From contig NZ_CP072801.1 of the NCBI RefSeq assembly GCF_017901135.1, positions 868,001-932,000 on the forward strand: a DNA stretch of 64,000 nucleotides. Direction: 5' to 3'. Below the pieces are notes generated by a model that saw only the letters and a list, made by a program, of their open reading frames with translations, did no database searches and was not told the origin of the DNA. The stretch comes from Thiothrix litoralis (GTDB lineage: Bacteria; Pseudomonadota; Gammaproteobacteria; Thiotrichales; Thiotrichaceae). The position numbers were made by a program, and so were the translations under genes. Numbering within the stretch: position 1 is the stretch's first letter; every line of letters begins with the position of its first letter. Below are positions 55,752-64,000 of this stretch, piece after piece.

Positions 55752-55861
55752 GAAGAAAATCCTCCCCCAGCCCCTCCTTTTTCAAAGGAGGGGAGCAAGA
55801 GTCCGGTATTGGTTCTCCTGCTTCCCCCTTTGAAAAAGTGGGATTGAGGGGGATTTTCTTC
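55752..55861. repeat. Inverted pair of dispersed repeats between dsbC and mutS
   Basis: Copy 1 (55752-55802) includes AAATCCTCCCCCAGCCCCTCC then TTTTTCAAAGGAGGGGAGCA. Copy 2 (55815-55861) is inverted and diverged: CCCCCTTTGAAAAAGTGGGA then TTGAGGGGGATTTTC. Strong hairpins in both directions, so it probably ends both transcripts. Confidence 0.75.
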
Positions 55862-55862
55862 G

Positions 55863-58439
55863 CTATTTCAATAATTTCCGCAGTCGATAAAGCTCATCCA
55901 GCGCCTGTCGTGGCGTGAGTTCATCCGGGTCTACTGCTTCCAACGCAGCCTTCACTTTTTCCGCAATTTCATCTTTTGGTTCGGTTGATGTGCTAAACAT
56001 CAGCGGCAAGGTTTGGCCTTGTTGCGGAGCTGCTTGCGAATCCTTTTCCAGCGATAACAGTTTTTTGCGGGCTTGCGCAATGACGGACTTGGGTACGCCT
56101 GCCAGTTGTGCGACTTGCAAGCCATAGCTTTGATTGGCAGGGCCTTCCTTCACCGCGTGTAAAAATACGATCTTGTCGCCATGCTCTATCGCGTCGATAT
56201 GCACGTTGACGATGGTGCTGATCTGTTCCGGCAATACCGTCAGCTCGAAATAATGAGTGGCGAACAGGGTGAAAGCCTTGCGGTCACGCGCCAGATATTC
56301 CGCGAATGCCCACGCCAGCGATAAGCCGTCGAAAGTGCTGGTGCCGCGCCCGATTTCATCCATCAACACCAGACTGTGGGCGGTGGCATTGTTGAGGATA
56401 TTGGCGGCTTCGGTCATTTCCACCATGAAAGTCGAACGCCCACTGCTAAGGTCATCGTGTGCGCCGATACGGGTGAAAATGCGGTCGATATTGCCGAGGC
56501 GAGCGGTTTGCGCAGGCACGTAACTGCCGATGTGTGCCAGCAAGACGATCAGCGCAACCTGACGCATATAGGTGGATTTTCCACCCATGTTTGGCCCTGT
56601 CACCATCAACATGCGGCGGCGCGAATCCATGTACAGGTCGTTGGGCACGAAAGGCGCATCCAGCGTGCGCTCGACTACCGGGTGGCGTCCGCCTTCGATC
56701 TGTATGCCTGCGCCATCGACTAGCGCGGGGCAGTTGTAATTCAGCGTGTTGGCGCGTTCGGCGAAATTGCCGAGTACGTCGAGTTCGGCGATGGCTTGCG
56801 CACTGCTGCGTAGCGGGTTGAGGTGTGCCAGCAAATCCCGTAACAGCTCTTCGTAAATGGCTTTTTCGCGTGCCAGTGAGCGTTCGCGGGCGGACAGCAC
56901 TTTGTCTTCAAACTTTTTCAGTTCGGGCAGGATGTAGCGCTCCACCCCTTTCAAGGTTTGGCGGCGGATGTAGTCCGCTGGAATCTTGCTCAGTTGGCTT
57001 TGCGGTACTTCCACGTAATAGCCGTGGACGCGGTTGTAGGCCACTTTGAGGTTATTGATGCCGGTGCGGACTTTTTCGCGGGCTTCCAGATCCAGCAGGT
57101 ATTGGTCGGCGTTTTCGCTGAGGTTGCGCAGTTCGTCGAGTTCGGCATCAAAACCGGGGGCAATGACACCGCCATCGCGGATGACCACGGGTGGGTTGTC
57201 GATAATGGCGCTGTCCAGCAAATGGCTGAGTGCTTCGTGCAGATCAATCTGCTGGTGCAGCGCTTGCAAGCGTGGGTTGTCGAGCGGCTGGAGGTGTGCG
57301 TGAATGCGCGGCAAGACGTGCAGTGAATCCCGCAGGGTGGAAAGGTCACGCGGGCGGGCAGAACCGAGCGCGATACGGCTGGCGATACGTTCGATGTCGC
57401 CAATGCCGCGCAGGGTGTCGAGCAGGTTTTCGTAGTGGTATTGCTCAAGTAATGCGCCGACGGCTTGGTGGCGGTTACGCAGGATATGACGGTCACGCAG
57501 CGGCTTATTGAGCCAGCGACGTAACAGGCGGCTGCCCATGCTGGTGGCGGTTTTGTCGATCACCGAAATCAGGGTGTTTTTGTGTTCACCACTGAGGCTG
57601 TGCTCCAGCTCCAGATTGCGGCGGCTGGCAGCGTCAAGGATGATGCCTTCATCGCTGAGTTCCACCGTCAGGCTATTGATATGGGGCAGGGCGGTGCGCT
57701 GGGTTTCCTGCACGTAATTGAGCAAGGCTCCGGCGGCAGTGATGGCGAGTGGCAGGTGATCGCAGCCGAAACCGGACAGGTCATGCGTGCCGAACTGGCG
57801 CAGCAGCAAGCGTTGCGCAGTGTCGAGGTCGAAGTGCCAGGTTGGGCGCGAAGTGCAATGCTGGGTGCGCACGAAGGGCGGCTTCCAGTCTTCGTCGTGG
57901 AGGATTTCGGCGGGTTGCAGGCGTTCGATTTCGTTGAGCAAGGTGGTGTCGGAATCGGCTTGCTGGACGGTGAAACGCCCGGTGCTGAGGTCGATGGCGG
58001 CAATGCCGTAGTTACCCCCAGTTTTTTCCTCACACACAGCCATGAGCAGGTTGTCGCGGCGGTCGTCCAGCAGGTAATCGTCAGTAACCGTGCCCGGTGT
58101 GAGCAAGCGGGTAATCTTGCGTTCCACGGGGCCTTTGGATTTGGCGGGGTCGCCAACCTGTTCGCAGATAGCAACCGATTCGCCGAGCTTGAGCAGTTTG
58201 GCAAGGTATTGTTCGACAGCATGGTAGGGAACACCCGCCATCGCTATCGGGTCGCCCGCCGAAGAGCCGCGTGCAGTGAGGGTAATGTCCAGCAGGGAAG
58301 CGGCTTTTTTGGCGTCATCCATGAACAGTTCGTAGAAATCGCCCATGCGGTAAAACAGCAGGATGTCAGGGTATTCCGCCTTGATCCTGAAGTATTGCTG
58401 CATCATCGGGGTGTGCTGGGGAGCCGACTTTTTATTCAT
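55863..58439 (-). CDS. mutS: DNA mismatch repair protein MutS
   Basis: 858 residues. Mismatch-binding domain with [13 protein letters not shown] at residue about 30 (contains Phe-x-Glu). Clamp and lever domains follow. ATPase: Walker [18 protein letters not shown] and Walker [16 protein letters not shown]. The C-terminal tail after the ATPase is about 50 residues shorter than needed for complex tetramer tails but within the family range. Long opposite-strand ORFs here are shadows. Confidence 0.97.
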   Translation of the reverse strand: MNKKSAPQHTPMMQQYFRIKAEYPDILLFYRMGDFYELFMDDAKKAASLLDITLTARGSSAGDPIAMAGVPYHAVEQYLAKLLKLGESVAICEQVGDPAKSKGPVERKITRLLTPGTVTDDYLLDDRRDNLLMAVCEEKTGGNYGIAAIDLSTGRFTVQQADSDTTLLNEIERLQPAEILHDEDWKPPFVRTQHCTSRPTWHFDLDTAQRLLLRQFGTHDLSGFGCDHLPLAITAAGALLNYVQETQRTALPHINSLTVELSDEGIILDAASRRNLELEHSLSGEHKNTLISVIDKTATSMGSRLLRRWLNKPLRDRHILRNRHQAVGALLEQYHYENLLDTLRGIGDIERIASRIALGSARPRDLSTLRDSLHVLPRIHAHLQPLDNPRLQALHQQIDLHEALSHLLDSAIIDNPPVVIRDGGVIAPGFDAELDELRNLSENADQYLLDLEAREKVRTGINNLKVAYNRVHGYYVEVPQSQLSKIPADYIRRQTLKGVERYILPELKKFEDKVLSARERSLAREKAIYEELLRDLLAHLNPLRSSAQAIAELDVLGNFAERANTLNYNCPALVDGAGIQIEGGRHPVVERTLDAPFVPNDLYMDSRRRMLMVTGPNMGGKSTYMRQVALIVLLAHIGSYVPAQTARLGNIDRIFTRIGAHDDLSSGRSTFMVEMTEAANILNNATAHSLVLMDEIGRGTSTFDGLSLAWAFAEYLARDRKAFTLFATHYFELTVLPEQISTIVNVHIDAIEHGDKIVFLHAVKEGPANQSYGLQVAQLAGVPKSVIAQARKKLLSLEKDSQAAPQQGQTLPLMFSTSTEPKDEIAEKVKAALEAVDPDELTPRQALDELYRLRKLLK

Positions 58440-58460
58440 TACGTGCCTGTAAACATCTTG

Positions 58461-59528
58461 TCAAAGGGGGCGTGGTATTTGGGTATTGCGCGGCCATGCA
58501 TTGATCACGGCATGGATCAACGTTGCCAGCGGGATGGCAAAAAACACCCCCCATATGCCCCACACCGCGCCAAAAAACAGCACAGCCGTGATAATCGCGG
58601 TGGGATGGAGGTTGACCATTTCCGCAAACAGCAAAGGCACAAGCAGGTTGCCGTCGAAGAACTGGATAATGGCATAAGCGATGATGACATACGCGAAATC
58701 GCTATTAAATCCCCACTGGAAATAAGCCACGACCGCAATTGGCAGCGTTACCACCGCAGCCCCCACGTAGGGAATCAGCACCGAAATGCCCACTAAAAAC
58801 GACAGTAACATCGAATAGCGCAAGTCGAAAGCAATGAAAGCGACAAACGACACCACCCAGACGATGAGGATTTCCATAAACTTGCCGCGTACATAGCCCG
58901 CAATCTTTTTGTTGACCTCGCGCCAAACCTGCATCACCAGCTCACGGTCACGCGGTAAAAAAGTGGAAAACCAGCCCAACACCATGTCCTTGTCTTTCAG
59001 GAAAAAGAACACCAGCAAGGGCACGACCACCAGATACACAATAAATGCCAGCAGGTTGAAGACGGATGACAGCGAAAAACTCAACACATGCCCGGACCAC
59101 TGGGTGAGTTCGTTACGCAAGCTGGTCAGCAGTTCCATAATCACCTGTTCGGAAAGAATCGTGGGGTATTTGTCGGGTAACAGGATCAAGGCGTTCTGTC
59201 CGGCTGCCACCATGCCGGGGATTTCCAGCACAAACTGAGTGGTTTGCTTCAATATCAACGGGGCAAGCACCACCAGCACCAAGAGCAACGCCAGCGCAAA
59301 CAGGCTGAACACCAGCACCACTGCCACAAAGCGGGGCAGTTTGTAACGGCGTAACCAGTCCACCGCCCCGTCCAATAGGTAGGCAATGATGATGGCTGCC
59401 AACAAGGGCGCGAGGGTTTGCCCGGCGAATACAATCATCCCCAAACCCAGCAGCAACAAGAGTGCGAGGATAGCGACTTGAGGGTTGGAAAAGTGGCGGG
59501 TATACCAGTTGTTCAACAGTGTAAGCAT
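58461..59528 (-). CDS. AI-2E family transporter (PerM-like)
   Basis: 355 residues from ATG 59528 (MLTLLNNWYTRHFSNPQVAI); a TTG at 59582 is less likely. Seven to eight transmembrane segments. Family parts: LLAAIIIAYLLDGAVDWLRR, VPLLVFFFLKDKD near the middle and FFDGNLLVPLLFAEMVNLHP in the end part. Some members export AI-2, others act as Na+/H+ antiporters. 21 nt upstream of mutS on the same strand. Confidence 0.88.
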   Translation of the reverse strand: MLTLLNNWYTRHFSNPQVAILALLLLLGLGMIVFAGQTLAPLLAAIIIAYLLDGAVDWLRRYKLPRFVAVVLVFSLFALALLLVLVVLAPLILKQTTQFVLEIPGMVAAGQNALILLPDKYPTILSEQVIMELLTSLRNELTQWSGHVLSFSLSSVFNLLAFIVYLVVVPLLVFFFLKDKDMVLGWFSTFLPRDRELVMQVWREVNKKIAGYVRGKFMEILIVWVVSFVAFIAFDLRYSMLLSFLVGISVLIPYVGAAVVTLPIAVVAYFQWGFNSDFAYVIIAYAIIQFFDGNLLVPLLFAEMVNLHPTAIITAVLFFGAVWGIWGVFFAIPLATLIHAVINAWPRNTQIPRPL

Positions 59529-59635
59529 AAAATATTGGTTTTCTAATCTTGCCGGTTTGATGTAGGGGATACTAGCAGACAACCCTGAAAAATGTCATAA
59601 ACCCCGTTCACCGTTAACATCTGTTTGATTGGATA

Positions 59636-60619
59636 ATGGAGAGTTTACTTATGTGGATGCCCTTGCTCGCCGTGTTGATCGGCTTTGCTTTATTGATGTG
59701 GAGTGCTGATAAATTTGTGGAAGGTGCTGCCGCCGCCGCCAAACATCTTGGTGTGTCTACCTTGTTGATTGGGATAGTGGTGGTGGGGTTTGGGACATCT
59801 GCCCCGGAAATGGTGGTGTCTGCGTTTGCGGCCTTGGATGGCAAGCCCGCTCTGGCACTGGGGAATGCTTACGGTTCCAACATTATTAATATTACGCTGA
59901 TTTTGGGTTTGTCCGCTGTGTTTGCCACGATAGCGGTGCATTCCAGTATTGTGCGCAAGGAAATGCCGATTCTGTTGGGCGTCACCTTGCTGGCGGGCTG
60001 GCAGTTGTGGGATGGCGTTATCAGCCGCAACGATGCGTTGGTCTTGGTGCTGTTGCTGTTTGGCATCATGGGCTGGATGGTGTACGCCGCCAAGCGTGGC
60101 AAGCAGGATGCTTTGAGCAGCGAGGTCGAAGAGGAAATGGCCGAACACCCCTTAACACCGAAGGCGGCGACGCTGTGGTTGGTGGTGGGTTTGTTGCTGT
60201 TGATGGCCAGCTCAAAAATGTTGGTATGGGGTGCAGTGAGTATTGCTCAGGCTTTTGGTGTCAGTGAATTGATTATCGGCTTGACGATTGTGGCGTTTGG
60301 CACATCTCTGCCGGAGTTGGCGGCTTCTATCGCTGCTGCACGTAAAGGCGAGGCTGATTTGGCGCTGGGGAATGTGGTCGGTTCCAATTTATTCAATACC
60401 TTGGCAGTGGTCGGTATTGCGGGGTTGATCTCACCGATTCAGGTCGCGCCCGAAGTATTGGGGCGTGACTGGGGTGTGATGTTGGCGGTTACTCTGGGCT
60501 TGTTCATTATGGCGTATGGCTTCAGGAAACCGGGGCATTTGACCCATTGGGAAGGGGGCGTGTTACTGAGCGCTTACTTTGCTTATACGGGGTGGTTGTT
60601 GTACAGCGTAGTTGGCTAA
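59636..60619 (+). CDS. Calcium/sodium antiporter (CaCA family, YrbG-like)
   Basis: 327 residues, about ten transmembrane helices. The two inverted alpha repeats are both present: GFGTSAPEMVVSAFAALDG with GNAYGSNIINI, and AFGTSLPELAASIAAARKG with GNVVGSNLFN. An acidic cytoplasmic loop (SSEVEEEMAEHP) separates the halves. Exchanges Ca2+ for Na+ or H+ at the inner membrane. Not clearly linked to neighbours. Confidence 0.92.
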   Translation: MESLLMWMPLLAVLIGFALLMWSADKFVEGAAAAAKHLGVSTLLIGIVVVGFGTSAPEMVVSAFAALDGKPALALGNAYGSNIINITLILGLSAVFATIAVHSSIVRKEMPILLGVTLLAGWQLWDGVISRNDALVLVLLLFGIMGWMVYAAKRGKQDALSSEVEEEMAEHPLTPKAATLWLVVGLLLLMASSKMLVWGAVSIAQAFGVSELIIGLTIVAFGTSLPELAASIAAARKGEADLALGNVVGSNLFNTLAVVGIAGLISPIQVAPEVLGRDWGVMLAVTLGLFIMAYGFRKPGHLTHWEGGVLLSAYFAYTGWLLYSVVG

Positions 60620-60668
60620 ATTTATAGCTTCATTTGCGTCTTATCCAGTGGGACCTGATCCGGTTGCC

Positions 60669-61382
60669 TCAGTACACCTGAAACAACTGCCGATGATGAT
60701 TGGTATGGGCGCAAATCTGGCAATACTGCCGCACGGTATTGCCATCCGCCGGGTAGTGGAAATGGCTGCCACACGCCTTACAACGGGCCTGCTCCAAAGG
60801 AATTTCCAAGAGGATTTCCGCGCTGTCCATCCGCTCCATCTGCCTGACCGTGACTGCATCCCGCTCACAAACATCCACACAAATCCCACACCCGGTGCAA
60901 CGTTCCGCCTGAATTTGGTAAGCCAGCGCCTGCCCGTCTTCGTGCTTCGCCAATTGCAGCGCCTGATGTGGGCAAAGCTGCACACAGGCATCACAGCCGT
61001 TGCAGTTTTCCACGCTAAATGTCGGTATGAGGGGGATTGGCGGCAATGCCACCGGTGCTGCCATGCTTTGCTCGGCGGAAAACGTGAGGGCTTTGCGTAA
61101 AAACTGACGGCGGTTGATAACAGGCGTGACTTTCACCGCCGGGGTATGCCCGACTAACGCCGACTCGGTACAAGCTGCGACACACAAGCCGCAGCCATCA
61201 CAACGCGCCGTATCTATCTTCAGGCTGGCGTCATCCAACAGCCATGCTTCATGCGGGCAAGCATCCACGCAGCGAGTACAGCTTGCCACTTCGCAATGGC
61301 TGTGGACGCAGCGTTCGGCGATAACCTCCGGGATCGTCCATTCCCGCTTTAATTGTTGCAACCAACCCAGTGATAAACTCAT
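60669..61382 (-). CDS. Polyferredoxin-type Fe-S protein (NapF-like) with zinc-ribbon-like tail
   Basis: 237 residues, no clear signal peptide. Cys motifs for [4Fe-4S] clusters: CTRCVDACPHE, CDGCGLCVAACTE, CNGCDACVQLCPH and CTGCGICVDVCERD. An additional CKACGSHF and CQICAHTN pair at the C-terminus looks like a zinc ribbon. NapF-type proteins help to insert clusters in cytoplasmic maturing reductases. It follows torD after 3 nt and so belongs to the DmsAB operon. Confidence 0.8.
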   Translation of the reverse strand: MSLSLGWLQQLKREWTIPEVIAERCVHSHCEVASCTRCVDACPHEAWLLDDASLKIDTARCDGCGLCVAACTESALVGHTPAVKVTPVINRRQFLRKALTFSAEQSMAAPVALPPIPLIPTFSVENCNGCDACVQLCPHQALQLAKHEDGQALAYQIQAERCTGCGICVDVCERDAVTVRQMERMDSAEILLEIPLEQARCKACGSHFHYPADGNTVRQYCQICAHTNHHRQLFQVY

Positions 61383-61385
61383 GGC

Positions 61386-62003
61386 TTACCAGCTTGGCGC
61401 AACGCCGGGGTAAAACTTCACCGGCTGGGGCTGCGATACCGCGAGTTGTTGCGCCCGTAACTGTGCTTCGATTGCCTCATGGCTCAAGCGCGGCACACCG
61501 AGGGTTTCCGCCAGCACGTCACGGGTGTGCTCGACATACACCGCCGTTTCCTGCGCCAATTCGGCATAAAAGGCGGTGGCACAGCGTTGCGCCACCCGTT
61601 GCGCAAACGGTAGCAGCCAGCGCAACAGGTGTTCATCCAGAAAGCGGGCAGCTTCTGCCAACCGTTGCGGGTTATGCTCCGTAGTGGATTTTTCCAGCAG
61701 GAAAGCCACGAACAGCAATTGGTTCACCAGATGGTCATCCGCCATGACGCGCCAGTTGGGGACTGCCAAGCCGTGCCGCGCATACCATTCGCGCACCTCG
61801 AACATCGGTTGTTGACACACCAGTTCCTCATCGTCCAGCCACACCGATTCCTGCGGTGAACTGTGAAATTTGCCGTGGAGGTAAATATCAGCGAAATCAC
61901 AGGCCAGTTCATCGAATTGCTGGTCGGAAAGAACCTGTTCCCGCGTCAATTCGGTGGCGTGCAAATCCGCCAGCAATCGCAAGTTATTGGCTATATCCAG
62001 CAT
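61386..62003 (-). CDS. TorD/DmsD-family molybdoenzyme chaperone
   Basis: 205 residues, all-helical: NLRLLADLHATELTREQVLS, DFADIYLHGKFHSSPQESVW and DDHLVNQLLFVAFLLEKS. Chaperones of this type bind the Tat signal and insert cofactor in DmsA-type enzymes. The ATG overlaps the dmsB-like stop by 1 nt. A cluster-cognate chaperone for the enzyme at 62752. Confidence 0.8.
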   Translation of the reverse strand: MLDIANNLRLLADLHATELTREQVLSDQQFDELACDFADIYLHGKFHSSPQESVWLDDEELVCQQPMFEVREWYARHGLAVPNWRVMADDHLVNQLLFVAFLLEKSTTEHNPQRLAEAARFLDEHLLRWLLPFAQRVAQRCATAFYAELAQETAVYVEHTRDVLAETLGVPRLSHEAIEAQLRAQQLAVSQPQPVKFYPGVAPSW

Positions 62004-62731
62004 TACTTGGGCTCCTTGGGGGCTGCATCCTTGGGTTCATCCACGCGCCCGTTGCTGTGGGCGATAAACACGATGGAAGGGTTGGTCAGTTCCGGGTTTG
62101 CCATGCTTTTGACTTGGCGTACCAGCTTATCTTTTTCGTGCGGCGCCATGGCTTTGGTGGGGTAAGTGGCGTCGCGCAGTTTGTCGATCGGGCCGATGTC
62201 CAGCACCCGCATCATGCACGCCATCACGCAATACGGCTTGCGCCCGGCATCAATCTCATCCACGCACATATTGCATTTGGAAACGATGTTCTGTTCGGGG
62301 ATAAACTGCGGCGCACCATACGGGCAAGCCGCTTCACAACGGCGGCAGCCAATGCACAGGCTGGAATCAATGTCGACGATGCCATCTTGCTTGCGCTTGT
62401 AAATCGCCCCGGTCGGGCAAACCGGCAAGCACGCGGGTTCGGCGCAATGGTTGCACGACATATTGACTTTGTAGGCATACACCGCCGGGTAAGTACCGCC
62501 TTCCACGTACATCACGCGGCGGAAACGCGGCCCCGGTGCTAGGCCGTTTTTGTCCTTGCAGGCGATTTCACAGGCGCGGCAGCCGATACAATCGACATTG
62601 TTGTGGATGAAACCGAACTGCTGCTCAGGTACTACCGGGGTATAGACTTCTTTCTTGTGGCGCGTGATGGCCTCCTTGAGCGTAGCCTTGTCCTGTAATA
62701 CCGGGTTTTTGGGTACTGGTTCGTTTGCCAT
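62003..62731 (-). CDS. Fe-S electron-transfer subunit (DmsB-like)
   Basis: 242 residues. Four [4Fe-4S] groups: CIGCRACEIACKDKN, CNHCAEPACLPVCPTGAI, CIGCRRCEAACPYGAP and CNMCVDEIDAGRKPYCVMAC. No signal peptide, as expected for DmsB co-exported with DmsA. The C-terminal 60 residues are extended (PKDAAPKEPK). Between the catalytic subunit and the chaperone gene. No DmsC membrane anchor gene follows in the window. Confidence 0.88.
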   Translation of the reverse strand: MANEPVPKNPVLQDKATLKEAITRHKKEVYTPVVPEQQFGFIHNNVDCIGCRACEIACKDKNGLAPGPRFRRVMYVEGGTYPAVYAYKVNMSCNHCAEPACLPVCPTGAIYKRKQDGIVDIDSSLCIGCRRCEAACPYGAPQFIPEQNIVSKCNMCVDEIDAGRKPYCVMACMMRVLDIGPIDKLRDATYPTKAMAPHEKDKLVRQVKSMANPELTNPSIVFIAHSNGRVDEPKDAAPKEPK

Positions 62732-62751
62732 AGGGAATTCTCCTCGGAATA

Positions 62752-64000
62752 TTACAGGTCACGCCGGAACACATGGCTGCGGGCAGTTGCCAGCCTGTCC
62801 CAACCGGGTTTGTGGGCAAGGTCGGTTTTCTGGATGCTTGCCAGCACCGTGTTGTAGGCAAACGAACCAGCGGGGCTGGGTTCATCCAGCGTCAGCATGT
62901 CGGGGTTGCCGGAACGGTCGATGCCGTTTTCATCCAGATCCAGCCACGCCCCTTCGTAGATCACCAGCACACCGGGCATACAACGTTCGGTCACGTAGGC
63001 AGGTACGACCACCTTGCCCCGGTCGTTGAACACTTCCACGGTATCGCCGGTCTTGATGCCGAGTTTTTTTGCGTCGGAAGCATTGATGGTGACTTCCTGT
63101 TCATAGGTTTCACGCAACCAGCCGATATTGTTGAAAATCGAATGGGTACGGTGGCGCGGGTGCGGTGAAATCAAGTGGAAGGGGTGCTTGGCGGTTTTTT
63201 CTTTTTCACCCAAATATTCCCACGGCTCAATCCATTTGGGGATGGCGGGGATTTCATACCCGTAAGCGGTTTTGGTCCAGTCGTCGTATTGTGCCAATTG
63301 CCCCGAAAAGATTTCGATCTTGCCGGAGGCGGTAGGCCACGGTATGCCTTTTTCCACGTTATCCTGAAACGCAACGTGCGGGCGATCCAGCTTGAATTTG
63401 TAGATGCCGTATTTCTGGAATTCCTCCCATGACATATCGACGTGCTGGTGTGCCATCACCTTGTGTTCCCACCATTCTTGCAGGTAAGCGTTATCCACCG
63501 CGTCGTTGTACAGGAAGTAATCGCGGTTGGCTTTGGGGTTATAACGCCGCCCGAATTGGTCGCCACCCAGCCGGTAAGCCAATTCGGTGTAGATTTGCAA
63601 GTCAGTCTTGCTCTCGCCCATTGGCTCAATCACTTTGGGGCGGTGGATGTAGTAATGCCCCTTGTACCACGGCAGTGCCACGTCATGGCGTTCAAAGTGG
63701 GTCGCTATCGGGAACAATACATCCGCGTACAGGCCGGATGGGGTAATGGTGGAATCATTGCACACCACCAAGTCCAGCTTGTTGATCGCTTTGATTTCCT
63801 TGTTGATATTGGTGAGCTGGTTAAACCAGTCCGAGCCTTGCCAGAAAATGCCGCGAATATTGGGGATAACCCCATCGCCCGCCTTGCCACCCGGCCATAA
63901 GCCGATTTCCTCGCGCTTCACATTCGGGTAATTCAGCACGCAATGCGCCCAGCGGTCAGACTTGATGGATTCGTAAAACACATTGGCGAATTCGTCGTAA
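62752..64000 (-). CDS. Molybdopterin oxidoreductase catalytic subunit (DmsA-like), C-terminal part
   Basis: Frame is open through the window end, so only the last 415 residues or so are seen; the N-terminal Tat signal and Fe-S cluster lie outside. Visible: NLDLVVCNDSTITPSGLYAD-like cofactor segment, HFERHDVALPWYKGHYYIHR, LISPHPRHRTHSIFNNIGWL and DARKLGIKTGDTVEVFNDRG-type C-terminal barrel. It resembles DmsA-type reductases or sulfur-compound oxidoreductases; substrate unassigned. With B, chaperone and ferredoxin it forms a second, unrelated molybdoenzyme operon in the window. Confidence 0.85.
   Translation of the reverse strand, partial: YDEFANVFYESIKSDRWAHCVLNYPNVKREEIGLWPGGKAGDGVIPNIRGIFWQGSDWFNQLTNINKEIKAINKLDLVVCNDSTITPSGLYADVLFPIATHFERHDVALPWYKGHYYIHRPKVIEPMGESKTDLQIYTELAYRLGGDQFGRRYNPKANRDYFLYNDAVDNAYLQEWWEHKVMAHQHVDMSWEEFQKYGIYKFKLDRPHVAFQDNVEKGIPWPTASGKIEIFSGQLAQYDDWTKTAYGYEIPAIPKWIEPWEYLGEKEKTAKHPFHLISPHPRHRTHSIFNNIGWLRETYEQEVTINASDAKKLGIKTGDTVEVFNDRGKVVVPAYVTERCMPGVLVIYEGAWLDLDENGIDRSGNPDMLTLDEPSPAGSFAYNTVLASIQKTDLAHKPGWDRLATARSHVFRRDL

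Noticed and set aside
57582..58796. 404-codon frame opposite mutS and perM
   Set aside because: Spans two genes on the other strand, with no family resemblance.

Overview
The window looks like chromosome of a sulfur-oxidising gammaproteobacterium of the Thiothrix/Thiotrichales type. This is an inference from the gene content: a SoxXA-binding-like protein, two respiratory molybdoenzyme operons, an orphan Rieske protein, several peroxiredoxins, classic gammaproteobacterial gene orders (thrS-infC-rpmI-rplT-pheS-pheT-ihfA-merR-tRNA-Pro; xerD-dsbC), and GC-rich dispersed repeats. No 16S gene is present to settle the taxonomy.

Layout. 1-9.4 kb: 5' part of htpG (minus strand), a VTC2-like HIT protein, tRNA-Val, the thrS...ihfA translation operon, a MerR regulator and tRNA-Pro. 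9.4-15.4 kb: an RpfE/COG4255-like protein carrying an in-frame repeat, xseA, a SoxK-like periplasmic protein, guaB and guaA. 15.5-23.8 kb: accessory island. A translationally coupled operon encodes a Trypco2 protein, a trypsin-like protease with long C-terminal extension, a MoxR AAA+ ATPase, and a 1031-residue protein with a vWA-like region and a C-terminal formylglycine-generating-enzyme (FGE/C-type-lectin) domain. It is followed by a broken BrnT/BrnA toxin-antitoxin pair, a DUF559 nuclease-like gene coupled to a second FGE protein, and a truncated gene remnant. 23.8-29.8 kb: glnS, a SLAC1/TehA-type channel, a peroxiredoxin, a large membrane protein and a secreted thioredoxin-fold protein. 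29.8-41.6 kb: NifX-like protein, Tat-exported molybdoenzyme operon with FNR-type boxes, Bcp, Rieske-OMP-hydrolase operon, porin, Tll0287-type haem lipoprotein, FNR-family regulator, bpt. 42-47.6 kb: purH, SDR, cmoB, 2OG oxygenase, lipoprotein, ubiG. 47.7-50.2 kb: an OafA/SGNH acyltransferase destroyed by an IS4-type element with loss of its middle. 50.2-60.6 kb: mtaD/mtnA, xerD, dsbC, mutS, perM, a CaCA antiporter. 60.7-64 kb: DmsA/DmsB/TorD/ferredoxin operon, cut by the window end.

The most interesting part is the 15.6-23.7 kb island. The two FGE domains end in segments of 163 nt that align without gaps and differ at 16 positions. Of these, 15 are first or second codon positions, mostly in codons ending in C, while all the rest is identical to the base. 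This is the footprint of adenine-specific mutagenesis by a diversity-generating retroelement (DGR) acting on AAC codons of a template. Neither a reverse transcriptase nor a template repeat lies in the window, so both would be remote targets. Combined with Trypco2, trypsin and MoxR, the operon fits the NTP-dependent bacterial conflict systems described for multicellular bacteria, here with a hypervariable sensor domain.
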